From Cyanobacteria bacterium UBA11370 (GTDB lineage: Bacteria > Cyanobacteriota > Cyanobacteriia > Cyanobacteriales > Coleofasciculaceae), in assembly GCA_003486645.1 (NCBI GenBank), contig DNGI01000258.1, positions 2,425 to 9,518 of the forward strand: DNA of 7,094 bases, in the 5' to 3' direction. Below the pieces are notes generated by a model. It saw only the letters and a list, made by a program, of their open reading frames with translations, ran no database searches and was not told the origin of the DNA. This document shows, piece by piece, positions 1 to 6,731 of the stretch (position 1 is its first letter; the number at the start of each line of letters is the position of its first letter). A program made the translations under genes and the position numbers.

Positions 1-126
1 TCGCTACTGATACCCAATTTAAATGCGTGACAGCTTAGCCAGAATTCAAACGTTTAGCATAGCCGAAAAATTCATTAATATCAAGCTAAAAATGGCTCAG
101 AATTAATTCTTTATTTTTGTAATTTC

Positions 127-132
127 TATAAT
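127..132 (+). promoter_or_regulatory. Possible -10 box (TATAAT)
   Basis: A perfect TATAAT hexamer lies in an AT-rich stretch with no convincing -35 at 16-18 bp spacing. It is 238 bp from the phosphoesterase ATG. The palindromic element at 173-259 lies between them, so if the box is used, the element would be transcribed as part of a long leader. AT-rich DNA gives such hexamers by chance, so confidence is low. Confidence 0.2.
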
Positions 133-172
133 TTAGGATTCCTAATATAAAAAATTCTAGTCCCCACTCCTC

Positions 173-259
173 ATATGATGTCCGGCAAATCACCCCTAAT
201 AAAAAGTCACCCCCTCTCCCTCTCACTCTTTTTTAGGGTTATTCAACCGGACATGATAT
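173..259. repeat. MITE-like palindromic element, copy 1
   Basis: An 87-bp imperfect palindrome. The left end reads ATATGATGTCCGG (173-185) and the reverse complement of the right end (247-259) reads ATATCATGTCCGG, 12 of 13 identical. Weaker matching continues inward for roughly 33 bp on each side. The centre is pyrimidine-rich. Positions 226-259 match 6731-6764 perfectly as a 34-bp inverted repeat, so this is one of two copies in opposite orientation. TA dinucleotides at 174-175 and 257-258 could be a target-site duplication of the IS630/Tc1 kind (inference). No transposase is encoded, so it would be non-autonomous. Confidence 0.8.
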
Positions 260-284
260 CACCTCCGGATATCAGTCTCTACTA

Positions 285-294
285 TGTGTAAAAT
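285..294 (+). promoter_or_regulatory. Possible extended -10 for phosphoesterase gene
   Basis: TGTGTAAAAT (285-294) resembles an extended -10, a TG dinucleotide followed by a TAAAAT hexamer. It lies 76 bp before the preferred ATG at 371 and just downstream of the palindromic element. No good -35 is visible 17 bp upstream. This is the best-placed candidate promoter for the phosphoesterase, but it rests on one degenerate hexamer. Confidence 0.22.
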
Positions 295-370
295 GATTTA
301 TCTGAGATAAGCTGGAATCGCGCTATTAAAAATTTTGGATTTTGAGTTTAAGAAAGTAAATATCACCACT

Positions 371-1195
371 ATGGAATGGGTCTTGTCGGAATCGTTAAAA
401 GTTGAAACTATCACGGTGGCGATCGCAGATTTGCCGCCATCTTTGCAAGGGACTAAACTCGTACAGCTTACGGATTTACATTACGATGGCTTACGACTCT
501 CTGAAAAAATACTAGCTGAGGCAATTGAAGTTTGTAATCAAGCTGAACCTGATTTAATTGTATTAACAGGTGACTATGTAACTGACGATCCAGAACCCAT
601 TCACCAATTAGTCTTGCGTTTAAAGCACCTGCAAAGTCGTGTTGGAGTTTATGCGGTACTCGGAAATCATGACCTTTACTACCCCCGCGCCAAAGCGATC
701 ATAATAGATGCTTTAACAAACATTGGCGTGCAAGTATTGTGGAATGAGATTGCTTATCCGTTAGGATTAGAATTACCTTTTGTCGGACTAGCTGATTTTT
801 GGTCTCATGAATTTAATCCCGCACCTCTGATGAACCAACTTGATCCGACAACGCCTCGTATCGTTTTATCCCATAATCCGGATAGTGCAGAAATGTTGCA
901 GCAATGGCGAGTCGATTTGCAGTTATCGGGTCATACTCATGGGGGGCAAATCGTCATTCCAGGATTTGGATCAGCACCAAAATTATTGAAAATAATCCGA
1001 CAGAATCTCCCAAAATTGATTTGGTTTTGGATACCTTTCATGAAAGAATGTACTAGAGTAGTCAATCATTGGGAATGGGCACAGGGATTACATCAGATCG
1101 GTGCAAACCAGCTCTATGTAAATCGCGGTTTAGGAACTTATCCCCCAGGACGCTTATTTTGTCCCCCAGAAGTTACCATAATGACTCTGGTTTAG
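371..1195 (+). CDS. Calcineurin-like metallophosphoesterase (YkuE/YaeI type)
   Basis: A 274-residue protein with the complete metallophosphoesterase signature. TDLHYDG carries D35 and H37, LTGDYVTDD carries D68, LGNHD carries N99 and H100, SHNPD carries H168, and GHTHGGQ carries H188 and H190. These residues bind the two-metal centre in this family, so an active phosphodiesterase or phosphatase is expected; the substrate cannot be read from sequence. The family includes Bacillus YkuE and E. coli YaeI. No signal peptide or clear transmembrane helix is seen; the hydrophobic stretch LIWFWIPF near residue 217 may pack on a membrane or the core. The reading frame is also open from a TTG at 335, but I prefer the ATG at 371, which starts MEWVLSESLKVE: it is a better codon, and the 12 extra residues look non-conserved. 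The AAGAAAG upstream is only a weak ribosome binding site. The N-terminus is the least certain part. Confidence 0.9.
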   Translation: MEWVLSESLKVETITVAIADLPPSLQGTKLVQLTDLHYDGLRLSEKILAEAIEVCNQAEPDLIVLTGDYVTDDPEPIHQLVLRLKHLQSRVGVYAVLGNHDLYYPRAKAIIIDALTNIGVQVLWNEIAYPLGLELPFVGLADFWSHEFNPAPLMNQLDPTTPRIVLSHNPDSAEMLQQWRVDLQLSGHTHGGQIVIPGFGSAPKLLKIIRQNLPKLIWFWIPFMKECTRVVNHWEWAQGLHQIGANQLYVNRGLGTYPPGRLFCPPEVTIMTLV

Positions 1196-1313
1196 ATGGA
1201 GAAGGGAGATAATTATTAGAATGCGATCGCAAATCTTATGCTGGTGAGTGACTATTCACTGGAGATTAGTTCTTGTACATCAACTTAGCCTATTATCCTA
1301 GTTAGAACCCTAA

Positions 1314-1357
1314 CTTCTTTCTCCCCCTCCCCCTCTCTCCCCCCTCTCCCCCTCTCT
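1314..1357. repeat. 44-nt uninterrupted pyrimidine tract
   Basis: Forty-four consecutive C/T bases (1314-1357), mostly runs of C4-C6 separated by T or CTCT, end 24 nt before the ATG at 1382. The tract would lie in the 5' leader of the NERD-helicase mRNA. It resembles the C/T-rich core of the element at 173-259 and the complement of the purine tract at 6756-6823, and like them follows an ACCCTAA-like motif. The rest of the 186-bp gap between genes (1196-1381) holds a HIP1 site at 1223-1230 and a weak 5-bp hairpin at 1247-1260. I see no terminator there. Confidence 0.75.
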
Positions 1358-1381
1358 AAAGCTGTGGGGGAAACCGTATAA

Positions 1382-4111
1382 ATGACAATTCGCTTACCTA
1401 CTCATCAAAATCGTAAGTTTATCACCACCGAACCGATTGGAAAAGGTGGAGAAGCAAGTGAACAAAAGGTTTGGGATACGATCCAAGATGTTTTTTATGA
1501 CCGTAATTGTATTGGGTATTGGCGCTATCCAATCTTTTCTAAAGTTGGTAAGTCTCGGAAAGAACCGGATATTTTAATTGCCGATTCTCAACTGGGTTTA
1601 ATTATTATTGAAATTAAGTCCATCACCCTTGACCAAATTTTAGCCATTAGAGGTCATCGCTGGGAATTTCAAAACTATTATACGACGAGCAGTAATCCTT
1701 ATGAACAAGCCGAAAATCAACTATTTGCTTTGTTAGGGTATTGCGATCGGGAACCTTTGCTTCGTCGAAAAGTGAGTGGTCGTGCCCTAATTTGCCTCCC
1801 TTTAATTACCGAATCCCAATGGTATGATAGCGGCTTTTATCAATTACCCAGTTGTCCTCCGATTATCTTTCACGATCAACTTTTAGGAAAGGGGGAGTGG
1901 GGAGTGGGGAGTGGGAAGTGGGGAAAAATTTATAATCCAAAAGCTAAAATCCAAAAGCTAAAATCAGATTCTTGTTTGCTAGGGCTTATTCAACAAACTA
2001 CTCCTATTATTAAAGGTTCAAATCTAACCCTTGAACAATGGCAGTTACTCCAAGCTGTGATTAGTGGTACTCCCGTCTTCCGTACAAAACGGCAAATCGA
2101 GATAATTTCTCCACAAAATCAACAATTAAAACCCCTACAAACCCGTGCCAGCGTATTAACTGAAGTCCGCAAACGCTTATCTAAATTTGACCTACAACAA
2201 GAACATATCGCTAAAGAAATTCCTCCTGGACCACAACGAATTCGGGGGATTGCCGGGTCAGGTAAAACGGTTTTGCTGTGTCAAAAAGCTGCTCATATGC
2301 ACCTCAAGCATCCAGAGTGGGATATTGCCTTTGTTTTTTTCAGCCGCAGTCTGTATCACCCTATTATTAATCAATTCGATAAATGGCTACGTCGCTTTAG
2401 TGCTGGTGAAGTAGGATATGATCCAAAAAATGTAAAATTGCAGATACTTCATGCGTGGGGAGCTAAAAAACAACCGGGACTTTATAGTAGAATTTGCCAA
2501 GCAGCAGGAGTGAAACGGCTAACCGTTAATGATACAGAACGGAAGCAACCGAATGAAGCGTTAGGTGAGGTGTGTTGCCAGCTTTTATATAACACAATAA
2601 TTCCCCAATTATATGATGCCATTTTAATCGATGAAGGTCAAGATTTAATGGTCGATAAGGATTTAAAATTTGAGGGGAAGCAGCCTTTTTATTGGATGGC
2701 ATATCAAGCCTTACGACCGATTGATCCAACTCAACCCGAACAGCGACGATTAATTTGGGGGTACGATGAAGCCCAAAGTTTAGAAAGCCTAACTATCCCC
2801 AATGCCAGTGAATTGTTTGGGGAAGAATTAGGGCATTTAGTAACAGGACACTACGCAGGCGGAATTAGAAAAAGTGAAATTATGCACCGTTGCTACCGCA
2901 CTCCTGGTTCCATTCTTACCGCCGCACATGGGATTGGGATGGGGTTATTACGTCGGGGGGGAATGCTAACAGGAATTACCCGTGCCGAAGATTGGGAAGC
3001 AATTGGTTATCAGGTGACAGGACGTTTTACTCCGGGTCAACAAATTACAATCAAACGCCCTCCCGAAAACTCTCCAAACCTTGTTCCCCAACTTTGGCAG
3101 GGTTCAGTACTGGAGGTTATTGCATATAGCGATCGCCAAGAAGAACTTACTGCCCTTGCCACTAATATTCTTTACAATCTCCGCCATGATGGACTCAAAC
3201 CCAGTCAAGAAATTTTGGTCATAATTTTAGGCAGTGGATTTGAAGCTATGCAACTCGAAACAACTGTGGCAGAGTTTTTAATATCTCAAGGAATTGATAT
3301 TTATATTCCCAGTGCGATGGATTGTAATATTTTAATACCTGATCAAGAAAACCGCGATCCCAATAAGTTTTGGTGTGAGGGGGGTGTTACGGTATCACGT
3401 ATTCACCGTGCTAAGGGGAATGAAGCGGATATGGTGTACGTAGTGGGGTTGGATAAGGTAGCGAAAGATGAGAGTAATTTACAGTTACGAAATCAGTTAT
3501 TTGTAGCCTTAACTCGGTCAAAAGGTTGGGTTAAGTTAAGTGGAATTGGTTCCTATCCTATGTATGAGGAAATGTGGCGGGTTATTCAGAGTGGCGATAC
3601 GTTTACATTTACCTTTAAGTGTGCGCCGCAGCGGGAGATTAGTGTTACCGATGCAGGGGAAATGCGATCGCGTTATCAGAGTGGCGGGAGAAATTTTCAG
3701 AATGCAGATTTAGCAGGGGCGCAGTTAGCAGGGGCGGATTTAAAGAATGTTAATTTAATTGGGGCAATTCTGCGGGGTGCGGATTTAAAGAATGCGCGGT
3801 TGGAGGGAGCAAAGTTAGTGATTGCGGATTTAAGTTATGCGGATTTAAGTCATGCAAATTTGCGAAAAGCAAAGTTGGTTGGGGCAAGTTTGAAAGAGGC
3901 AAAATTGAGGGGTGCGGATCTAAGTTGGGCGAAGTTGGGGAATGCAGATTTAAGGAATGCTGATTTAGTTGGGGTGAAGTTAGTAGGGGTGAGTTTGAGT
4001 GGGGCGGATTTAAGGGGGGCGGATTTAAGGGGGGCGATTTTGGATAAGGTGGATTTGACTGAGGTGAATTTAGAGGGGGTAATTATGCCAGATGGGAAGG
4101 TTGGGGAGTAG
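1382..4111 (+). CDS. NERD nuclease domain / SF1 (UvrD-like) helicase / pentapeptide-repeat fusion
   Basis: A 909-residue, three-part protein. Residues about 20-165 form a NERD (nuclease-related) domain: EPDILIADSQ (D63), then IIIEIKS (E77, K79), matches a PD-(D/E)xK arrangement. Residues about 255-725 form a superfamily 1 helicase: Walker A GIAGSGKT (289-296), motif Ia-like FFSRSLYHPI (319-328), motif II LIDEGQD (415-421), IWGYDEAQSL (458-467), motif IV-like HRCYRTP (502-508), motif V VSRIHRAKGNEADMVYVVG (671-689) and motif VI FVALTRSKGW (707-716). All core ATPase motifs are intact. Residues about 770-900 are some 26 pentapeptides of A(D/N)Lxx type, expected to form a right-handed quadrilateral beta-helix. 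NERD-helicase proteins are known but mostly uncharacterised; the pentapeptide tail is the unusual part. The ATG at 1382 follows GGGGGAAA about 8 nt upstream, a poor match to a Shine-Dalgarno. Residues 171-194 are encoded by repeat DNA. A role in DNA processing or defence is inference. Confidence 0.9.
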   Translation: MTIRLPTHQNRKFITTEPIGKGGEASEQKVWDTIQDVFYDRNCIGYWRYPIFSKVGKSRKEPDILIADSQLGLIIIEIKSITLDQILAIRGHRWEFQNYYTTSSNPYEQAENQLFALLGYCDREPLLRRKVSGRALICLPLITESQWYDSGFYQLPSCPPIIFHDQLLGKGEWGVGSGKWGKIYNPKAKIQKLKSDSCLLGLIQQTTPIIKGSNLTLEQWQLLQAVISGTPVFRTKRQIEIISPQNQQLKPLQTRASVLTEVRKRLSKFDLQQEHIAKEIPPGPQRIRGIAGSGKTVLLCQKAAHMHLKHPEWDIAFVFFSRSLYHPIINQFDKWLRRFSAGEVGYDPKNVKLQILHAWGAKKQPGLYSRICQAAGVKRLTVNDTERKQPNEALGEVCCQLLYNTIIPQLYDAILIDEGQDLMVDKDLKFEGKQPFYWMAYQALRPIDPTQPEQRRLIWGYDEAQSLESLTIPNASELFGEELGHLVTGHYAGGIRKSEIMHRCYRTPGSILTAAHGIGMGLLRRGGMLTGITRAEDWEAIGYQVTGRFTPGQQITIKRPPENSPNLVPQLWQGSVLEVIAYSDRQEELTALATNILYNLRHDGLKPSQEILVIILGSGFEAMQLETTVAEFLISQGIDIYIPSAMDCNILIPDQENRDPNKFWCEGGVTVSRIHRAKGNEADMVYVVGLDKVAKDESNLQLRNQLFVALTRSKGWVKLSGIGSYPMYEEMWRVIQSGDTFTFTFKCAPQREISVTDAGEMRSRYQSGGRNFQNADLAGAQLAGADLKNVNLIGAILRGADLKNARLEGAKLVIADLSYADLSHANLRKAKLVGASLKEAKLRGADLSWAKLGNADLRNADLVGVKLVGVSLSGADLRGADLRGAILDKVDLTEVNLEGVIMPDGKVGE
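1892..1963. repeat. Intergenic-type tandem repeats inside the NERD-helicase gene
   Basis: Two tandem repeats sit back to back within the coding sequence. The heptamer GGGGAGT occurs three times (1892-1912), then a GGGAAGT variant (1913-1919) and GGGG. Then TCCAAAAGCTAAAA occurs twice perfectly (1936-1963). Both look like the short tandem repeats found between cyanobacterial genes. They encode residues 171-194, a G/S/K-rich stretch between the NERD domain and the region leading to the helicase, so the reading frame survived. The likely effect is a lengthened linker. The same GGGGAGTGGGG string recurs at 6185-6195 inside the thioredoxin-domain gene. Confidence 0.75.
3686..4081 (+). repeat. Pentapeptide-repeat coding region
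   Basis: About 26 consecutive pentapeptide units with the A(D/N)Lxx pattern (residues 769-900 of the helicase fusion), about six to seven coils of the expected square beta-helix. At DNA level the unit is a diverged 15-bp repeat, with strings such as GGGGCGGATTTAA and GCGGATTTAAGT recurring (for example 3733-3745, 3837-3848 and 4014-4035). Units near 4013-4036 are almost identical to each other, suggesting recent duplication. By my count residues 771-900 hold about 16 acidic and 17 basic side chains, so the surface is near neutral rather than strongly acidic as in the DNA-mimic pentapeptide proteins MfpA and Qnr. Confidence 0.9.
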
Positions 4112-4134
4112 ACGCGATCGCTGATATCTTAAGA

Positions 4135-4158
4135 TTCTCAACCTTAATCCTGTGAGAA
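4135..4158. promoter_or_regulatory. Small inverted repeat upstream of the PIN stub
   Basis: TTCTCA (4135-4140) and TGAGAA (4153-4158) form a 6-bp inverted repeat with a 12-nt spacer, 8 nt before the ATG of the PIN remnant. It could be an operator for the RHH antitoxin, since RHH antitoxins usually repress their own promoter through short palindromes. It is short enough to be chance, and there is no T-run that would make it a terminator. Confidence 0.2.
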
Positions 4159-4166
4159 AATTAGAA

Positions 4167-4229
4167 ATGCCCCCCTATCAGATTGTCCTTGACACTAATG
4201 TGCTTCTTGCAGGTTTACGCTCAAATTGA
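4167..4229 (+). pseudogene. 5' remnant of a PIN-domain toxin gene (20 codons)
   Basis: A short frame reads MPPYQIVLDTNVLLAGLRSN and then stops at TGA. This is the characteristic N-terminus of PIN-family (VapC-like) toxins: a beta-strand followed by LDTNVLL, in which the aspartate (D9) is the first metal ligand of the RNase active site. A full PIN toxin has about 130-145 residues and three or four acidic ligands, so this stub cannot be an active nuclease. The remainder is not seen downstream before the antitoxin, nor do I recognise it in the gap after it. The stop lies 3 nt before the antitoxin ATG at 4233, so the stub, if translated, could couple translation to the antitoxin. It is most likely the scar of a deletion or recombination between toxin-antitoxin copies. 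Confidence 0.75.
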
Positions 4230-4232
4230 ATC

Positions 4233-4466
4233 ATGAATATTACGGCTAAAATTCCTGATGCCTTGTATCAACAAGTCGAAGCTTTAGCCAAGCGGGAAAA
4301 TATTTCGATTGAGCAGTTGGTAACTATTGCTTTATCTGCTCAAGTGTCTGCTTGGATGACAAAAGATTATATTGAAGAAAAAGCAGAACGGGGAAGTTGG
4401 GATAAATTTCAACAGGTTTTAAAGAAGGTTCATGATGTTGAACCAGAACCTGATGATCGCTTGTAG
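4233..4466 (+). CDS. Ribbon-helix-helix antitoxin-like protein (orphan)
   Basis: A 77-residue protein. Residues 1-45 fit a ribbon-helix-helix (CopG/Arc-type) fold: a short N-terminal strand (NITAKIP), helix A (DALYQQVEALAKREN), then ISIEQLVTIALSAQVSAWM as helix B. The C-terminal half (WMTKDYIEEKAERG, then VEPEPDDRL) is charged and ends acidic, as in antitoxins that wrap around their toxin. Proteins of this sequence type are usually the antitoxin partner of PIN-family toxins in cyanobacteria. Here the only toxin sequence is the truncated stub just upstream; no toxin gene follows in the 186 bp before the next gene. The start codon lacks a clear Shine-Dalgarno, consistent with coupling to the upstream stub. 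It may still bind DNA and autoregulate, or neutralise a toxin encoded elsewhere (inference). Confidence 0.8.
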   Translation: MNITAKIPDALYQQVEALAKRENISIEQLVTIALSAQVSAWMTKDYIEEKAERGSWDKFQQVLKKVHDVEPEPDDRL

Positions 4467-4652
4467 TTTGGAGTCAATATTACTGAAAAATAAAGTATCA
4501 TAATCAACAACCCGTAGGAGTATTTTTAACGGTTTGGGAGTCTGAGGTGAACTATTCATATCTGCCAAACGTTGAATATCAGCCATTAAGTGCGATCGCT
4601 AGTGAGAGTTTTGCAGTACAGTGAAGCCAGAGAGCTTCTAGAAATAGCTGCA

Positions 4653-6731
4653 ATGACGAATCGCCTAGCCCAATGTCAAAGCCTTTATCTTCGCAAGCAC
4701 GCTGAAAATCCCATCGATTGGTGGCCCTGGTGCGAGGAAGCCCTAGAAAAAGCGAAAATGGAAAATAAGCCAATTTTCCTTTCGATCGGTTATTCGAGCT
4801 GCCACTGGTGTACGGTGATGGAAGGGGAAGCGTTTTCCGATGCGGCGATCGCTCAGTACATGAATGCCAATTTCTTACCCATTAAGGTAGACCGGGAAGA
4901 GCGACCCGATATTGATAGTATTTATATGCAAGCCTTGCAGATGATGACGGGTCAAGGGGGTTGGCCTTTAAATATTTTCTTGACACCGGAAGACCGAGTA
5001 CCCTTTTATGGGGGGACTTATTTCCCCGTTGAACCGCGCTATGGACGACCTGGTTTTTTGGAAATCCTTAAGGCTATTCGTCGCTTCTATGATGTAGACA
5101 AAGGTAAACTCCAAACTTTTAAAGAAGAGATTCTCGGTTATCTTCAGCAGTCAGTTGTATTACCCAAATCCGAGGAACTCAGTGCAGATTTATTCATGTT
5201 AGGTTTGGATAAAAATACCCGCGTCCTGAATGGTGGAAATTATGGGCCAAGTTTCCCGATGATTCCTTATGCGGAATTGATTCTGCGGGGGACACGCTTT
5301 GATGTCAAATTGGAACATAACCCCCACCAAATCGCTGTTCAAAGGGGAGTCGATCTCACTCAGGGGGGTATTTACGATCATGTAGCGGGAGGATTTCATC
5401 GCTATACGGTTGATGCGACTTGGACAGTCCCTCATTTTGAAAAAATGCTCTATGATAATGGGCAGATTGTGGAATATCTTGCCAATTTGTGGAGTGCAGG
5501 GATTGAGGAAGCCGCTTTTGAACGAGCGATCGCTGGAACGGTGCAATGGCTCAAGCGAGAAATGACAGCTCCCCAAGGGTTTTTTTACGCCGCACAGGAT
5601 GCAGATAGCTTTACCGAACCCACCGCAATAGAACCAGAGGAAGGCGCATTTTACGTTTGGAGTTATCGCCAATTGCAACAAATTCTGACTCCTGATGAGT
5701 TTACAGAACTTCAGGAAGAATTTATTGTCACCGCTGAAGGAAACTTTGAAGGGAATACGGTTTTACAACGCCGTCACGTCGAATCATTCAGTGATAGTTT
5801 AGAAACCGCTTTAGCCAAACTATTTACTGTGCGTTACGGTTCATCTCCTCAGACTTTAACGACATTCCCGCCAGCGCGAAATAATCAAGAAGCCAAAACC
5901 GGGAATTGGTCGGGTCGGATTCCTCCGGTTACAGATACTAAAATGATTGTGGCGTGGAATAGTTTAATGATTTCTGGTTTAGCACGAGCTTACAGCGTAT
6001 TCCACCAACAAGAGTATATCAAATTAGCAACAGATGCAGCTAATTTTATTCTGGATCATCAATGGGTGAATGGACGTTTTCACCGTCTCAATTATGAGGG
6101 TCAACCTTCAGTATTCGCCCAGTCAGAAGATTATGCGCTGTTTATCAAAGCACTACTAGATTTACATCAAGCTTCTTTGGAAATGGGGAGTGGGGAAGAG
6201 TCTTCGCTTTCGCCGGATTTTTGGTTAGAAAATGCCCTGAAAACTCAAGAAGAATTTGATGAATTTTTATGGAGTGTGGAACTGGGAGGGTATTACAATG
6301 CAGCAAGCGATCGCAATGGGGATTTGTTAGTACGGGAACGCAGTTATACTGACAATGCTACGCCTTCTGCGAATGGGGTGGCGATCGCTAATTTGATCCG
6401 TCTGGCTTTACTAACTGAAGATTTAGCTTACCTCGACCGTGCCGAACAAGCTCTACAAGCGTTTGGTACTATTATGAACCAATCACCTCAATCTTGCCCT
6501 AGTCTATTTAGTGCGTTGGATTGGTATTGTAACTGTACGTTAGTTCGTACTGGTGCTAATGAATTAACCTCTTTAATGAACCAATATTTACCCTGTACAG
6601 TACATAAATTAGAAACGAATTTACCTCCATTAGCTGTTGGTTTAGTCTGTCAAGGACTTTCCTGTTTAGAACCTGCTCAAAATTCCAAGCAATTGTTAGC
6701 GCAAGTAGAGCAAAGTCAAACGAGAGGATAA
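4653..6731 (+). CDS. DUF255 thioredoxin-domain protein (YyaL/SPATA20 family)
   Basis: A 692-residue protein of usual length for the family. Residues about 1-165 are the DUF255 thioredoxin-like domain: [21 protein letters not shown], the redox motif SSCHWC (C50, C53), the GQGGWP loop (101-105) and PFYGGTYFP (117-125). The rest is an alpha/alpha-barrel resembling N-acylglucosamine 2-epimerase and glycosidase folds, with [14 protein letters not shown] (241-254), [12 protein letters not shown] (259-270), AQDADS (314-319), EEGAFYVWS (329-337), [17 protein letters not shown] (428-444) and [10 protein letters not shown] (568-577). It is presumably cytosolic, as no signal peptide is seen; the reaction is unknown. 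The frame is open from a GTG at 4590 inside a HIP1 site, but the family starts at MTNRLAQ, so the ATG at 4653 is preferred. A GGGGAGTGGGG repeat unit lies in frame at 6185-6195, encoding a loop near residues 511-515. The TAA stop shares its last base with the palindromic element downstream. The 186 bp upstream (4467-4652) hold no recognisable gene. Confidence 0.92.
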   Translation: MTNRLAQCQSLYLRKHAENPIDWWPWCEEALEKAKMENKPIFLSIGYSSCHWCTVMEGEAFSDAAIAQYMNANFLPIKVDREERPDIDSIYMQALQMMTGQGGWPLNIFLTPEDRVPFYGGTYFPVEPRYGRPGFLEILKAIRRFYDVDKGKLQTFKEEILGYLQQSVVLPKSEELSADLFMLGLDKNTRVLNGGNYGPSFPMIPYAELILRGTRFDVKLEHNPHQIAVQRGVDLTQGGIYDHVAGGFHRYTVDATWTVPHFEKMLYDNGQIVEYLANLWSAGIEEAAFERAIAGTVQWLKREMTAPQGFFYAAQDADSFTEPTAIEPEEGAFYVWSYRQLQQILTPDEFTELQEEFIVTAEGNFEGNTVLQRRHVESFSDSLETALAKLFTVRYGSSPQTLTTFPPARNNQEAKTGNWSGRIPPVTDTKMIVAWNSLMISGLARAYSVFHQQEYIKLATDAANFILDHQWVNGRFHRLNYEGQPSVFAQSEDYALFIKALLDLHQASLEMGSGEESSLSPDFWLENALKTQEEFDEFLWSVELGGYYNAASDRNGDLLVRERSYTDNATPSANGVAIANLIRLALLTEDLAYLDRAEQALQAFGTIMNQSPQSCPSLFSALDWYCNCTLVRTGANELTSLMNQYLPCTVHKLETNLPPLAVGLVCQGLSCLEPAQNSKQLLAQVEQSQTRG

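Larger units (their letters stand above)
1..370. other. Non-coding left end with one palindromic element
   Basis: No credible gene is visible in the first 370 bases. Stops occur early in every + frame at the left edge (for example TGA at 28-30 and TAG at 36-38), so at most a few C-terminal codons of an upstream gene could be present, and I cannot identify one. The stretch is AT-rich. It holds a 12-bp perfect palindrome at 99-110, a consensus-like TATAAT at 127-132, the palindromic element at 173-259, and an extended -10-like motif near 285-294, upstream of the phosphoesterase gene. Confidence 0.7.

Noticed and set aside
253..267. GGAGGTGAT followed by ATG on the - strand at the edge of element copy 1
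   Set aside because: It looks like a perfect ribosome binding site, but the frame is only ATG TCC GGT TGA, so no protein is made; copy 2 lacks the GGAGGTGAT.
335..370. TTG start giving 12 extra N-terminal residues on the phosphoesterase
   Set aside because: No Shine-Dalgarno precedes it, and the ATG at 371 gives an N-terminus that fits the family.
3686..4081. Regular repeat spacing considered as a CRISPR-like array
   Set aside because: The period is 15 bp, in frame, and encodes A(D/N)Lxx pentapeptides; there are no unique spacers.
4135..4158. Inverted repeat after the helicase gene considered as a rho-independent terminator
   Set aside because: The stem is only 6 bp, AT-rich, with a 12-nt loop and no T-run after it.
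4419..4586. 55-codon - strand frame starting MADIQRLADMNSS
   Set aside because: It runs antisense into the antitoxin coding region, has no recognised family and only moderate length. It could be a remnant, but I cannot support it.
4488..4622. Open + strand stretch without an ATG, including GTG AAC TAT TCA (VNYSYLPNVEYQPL...)
   Set aside because: No start with a ribosome binding site and no recognised family; I could not match it to the missing part of the PIN toxin.
4590..4652. GTG start giving 21 extra residues on the thioredoxin-domain protein
   Set aside because: The GTG overlaps a HIP1 octamer and the family begins at MTNRLAQ, encoded from 4653.
5199..5681. 160-codon open frame on the - strand
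   Set aside because: It lies wholly antisense to the well-conserved thioredoxin-domain gene, shows no recognisable domain and has Cys/Phe-rich composition typical of a shadow frame.
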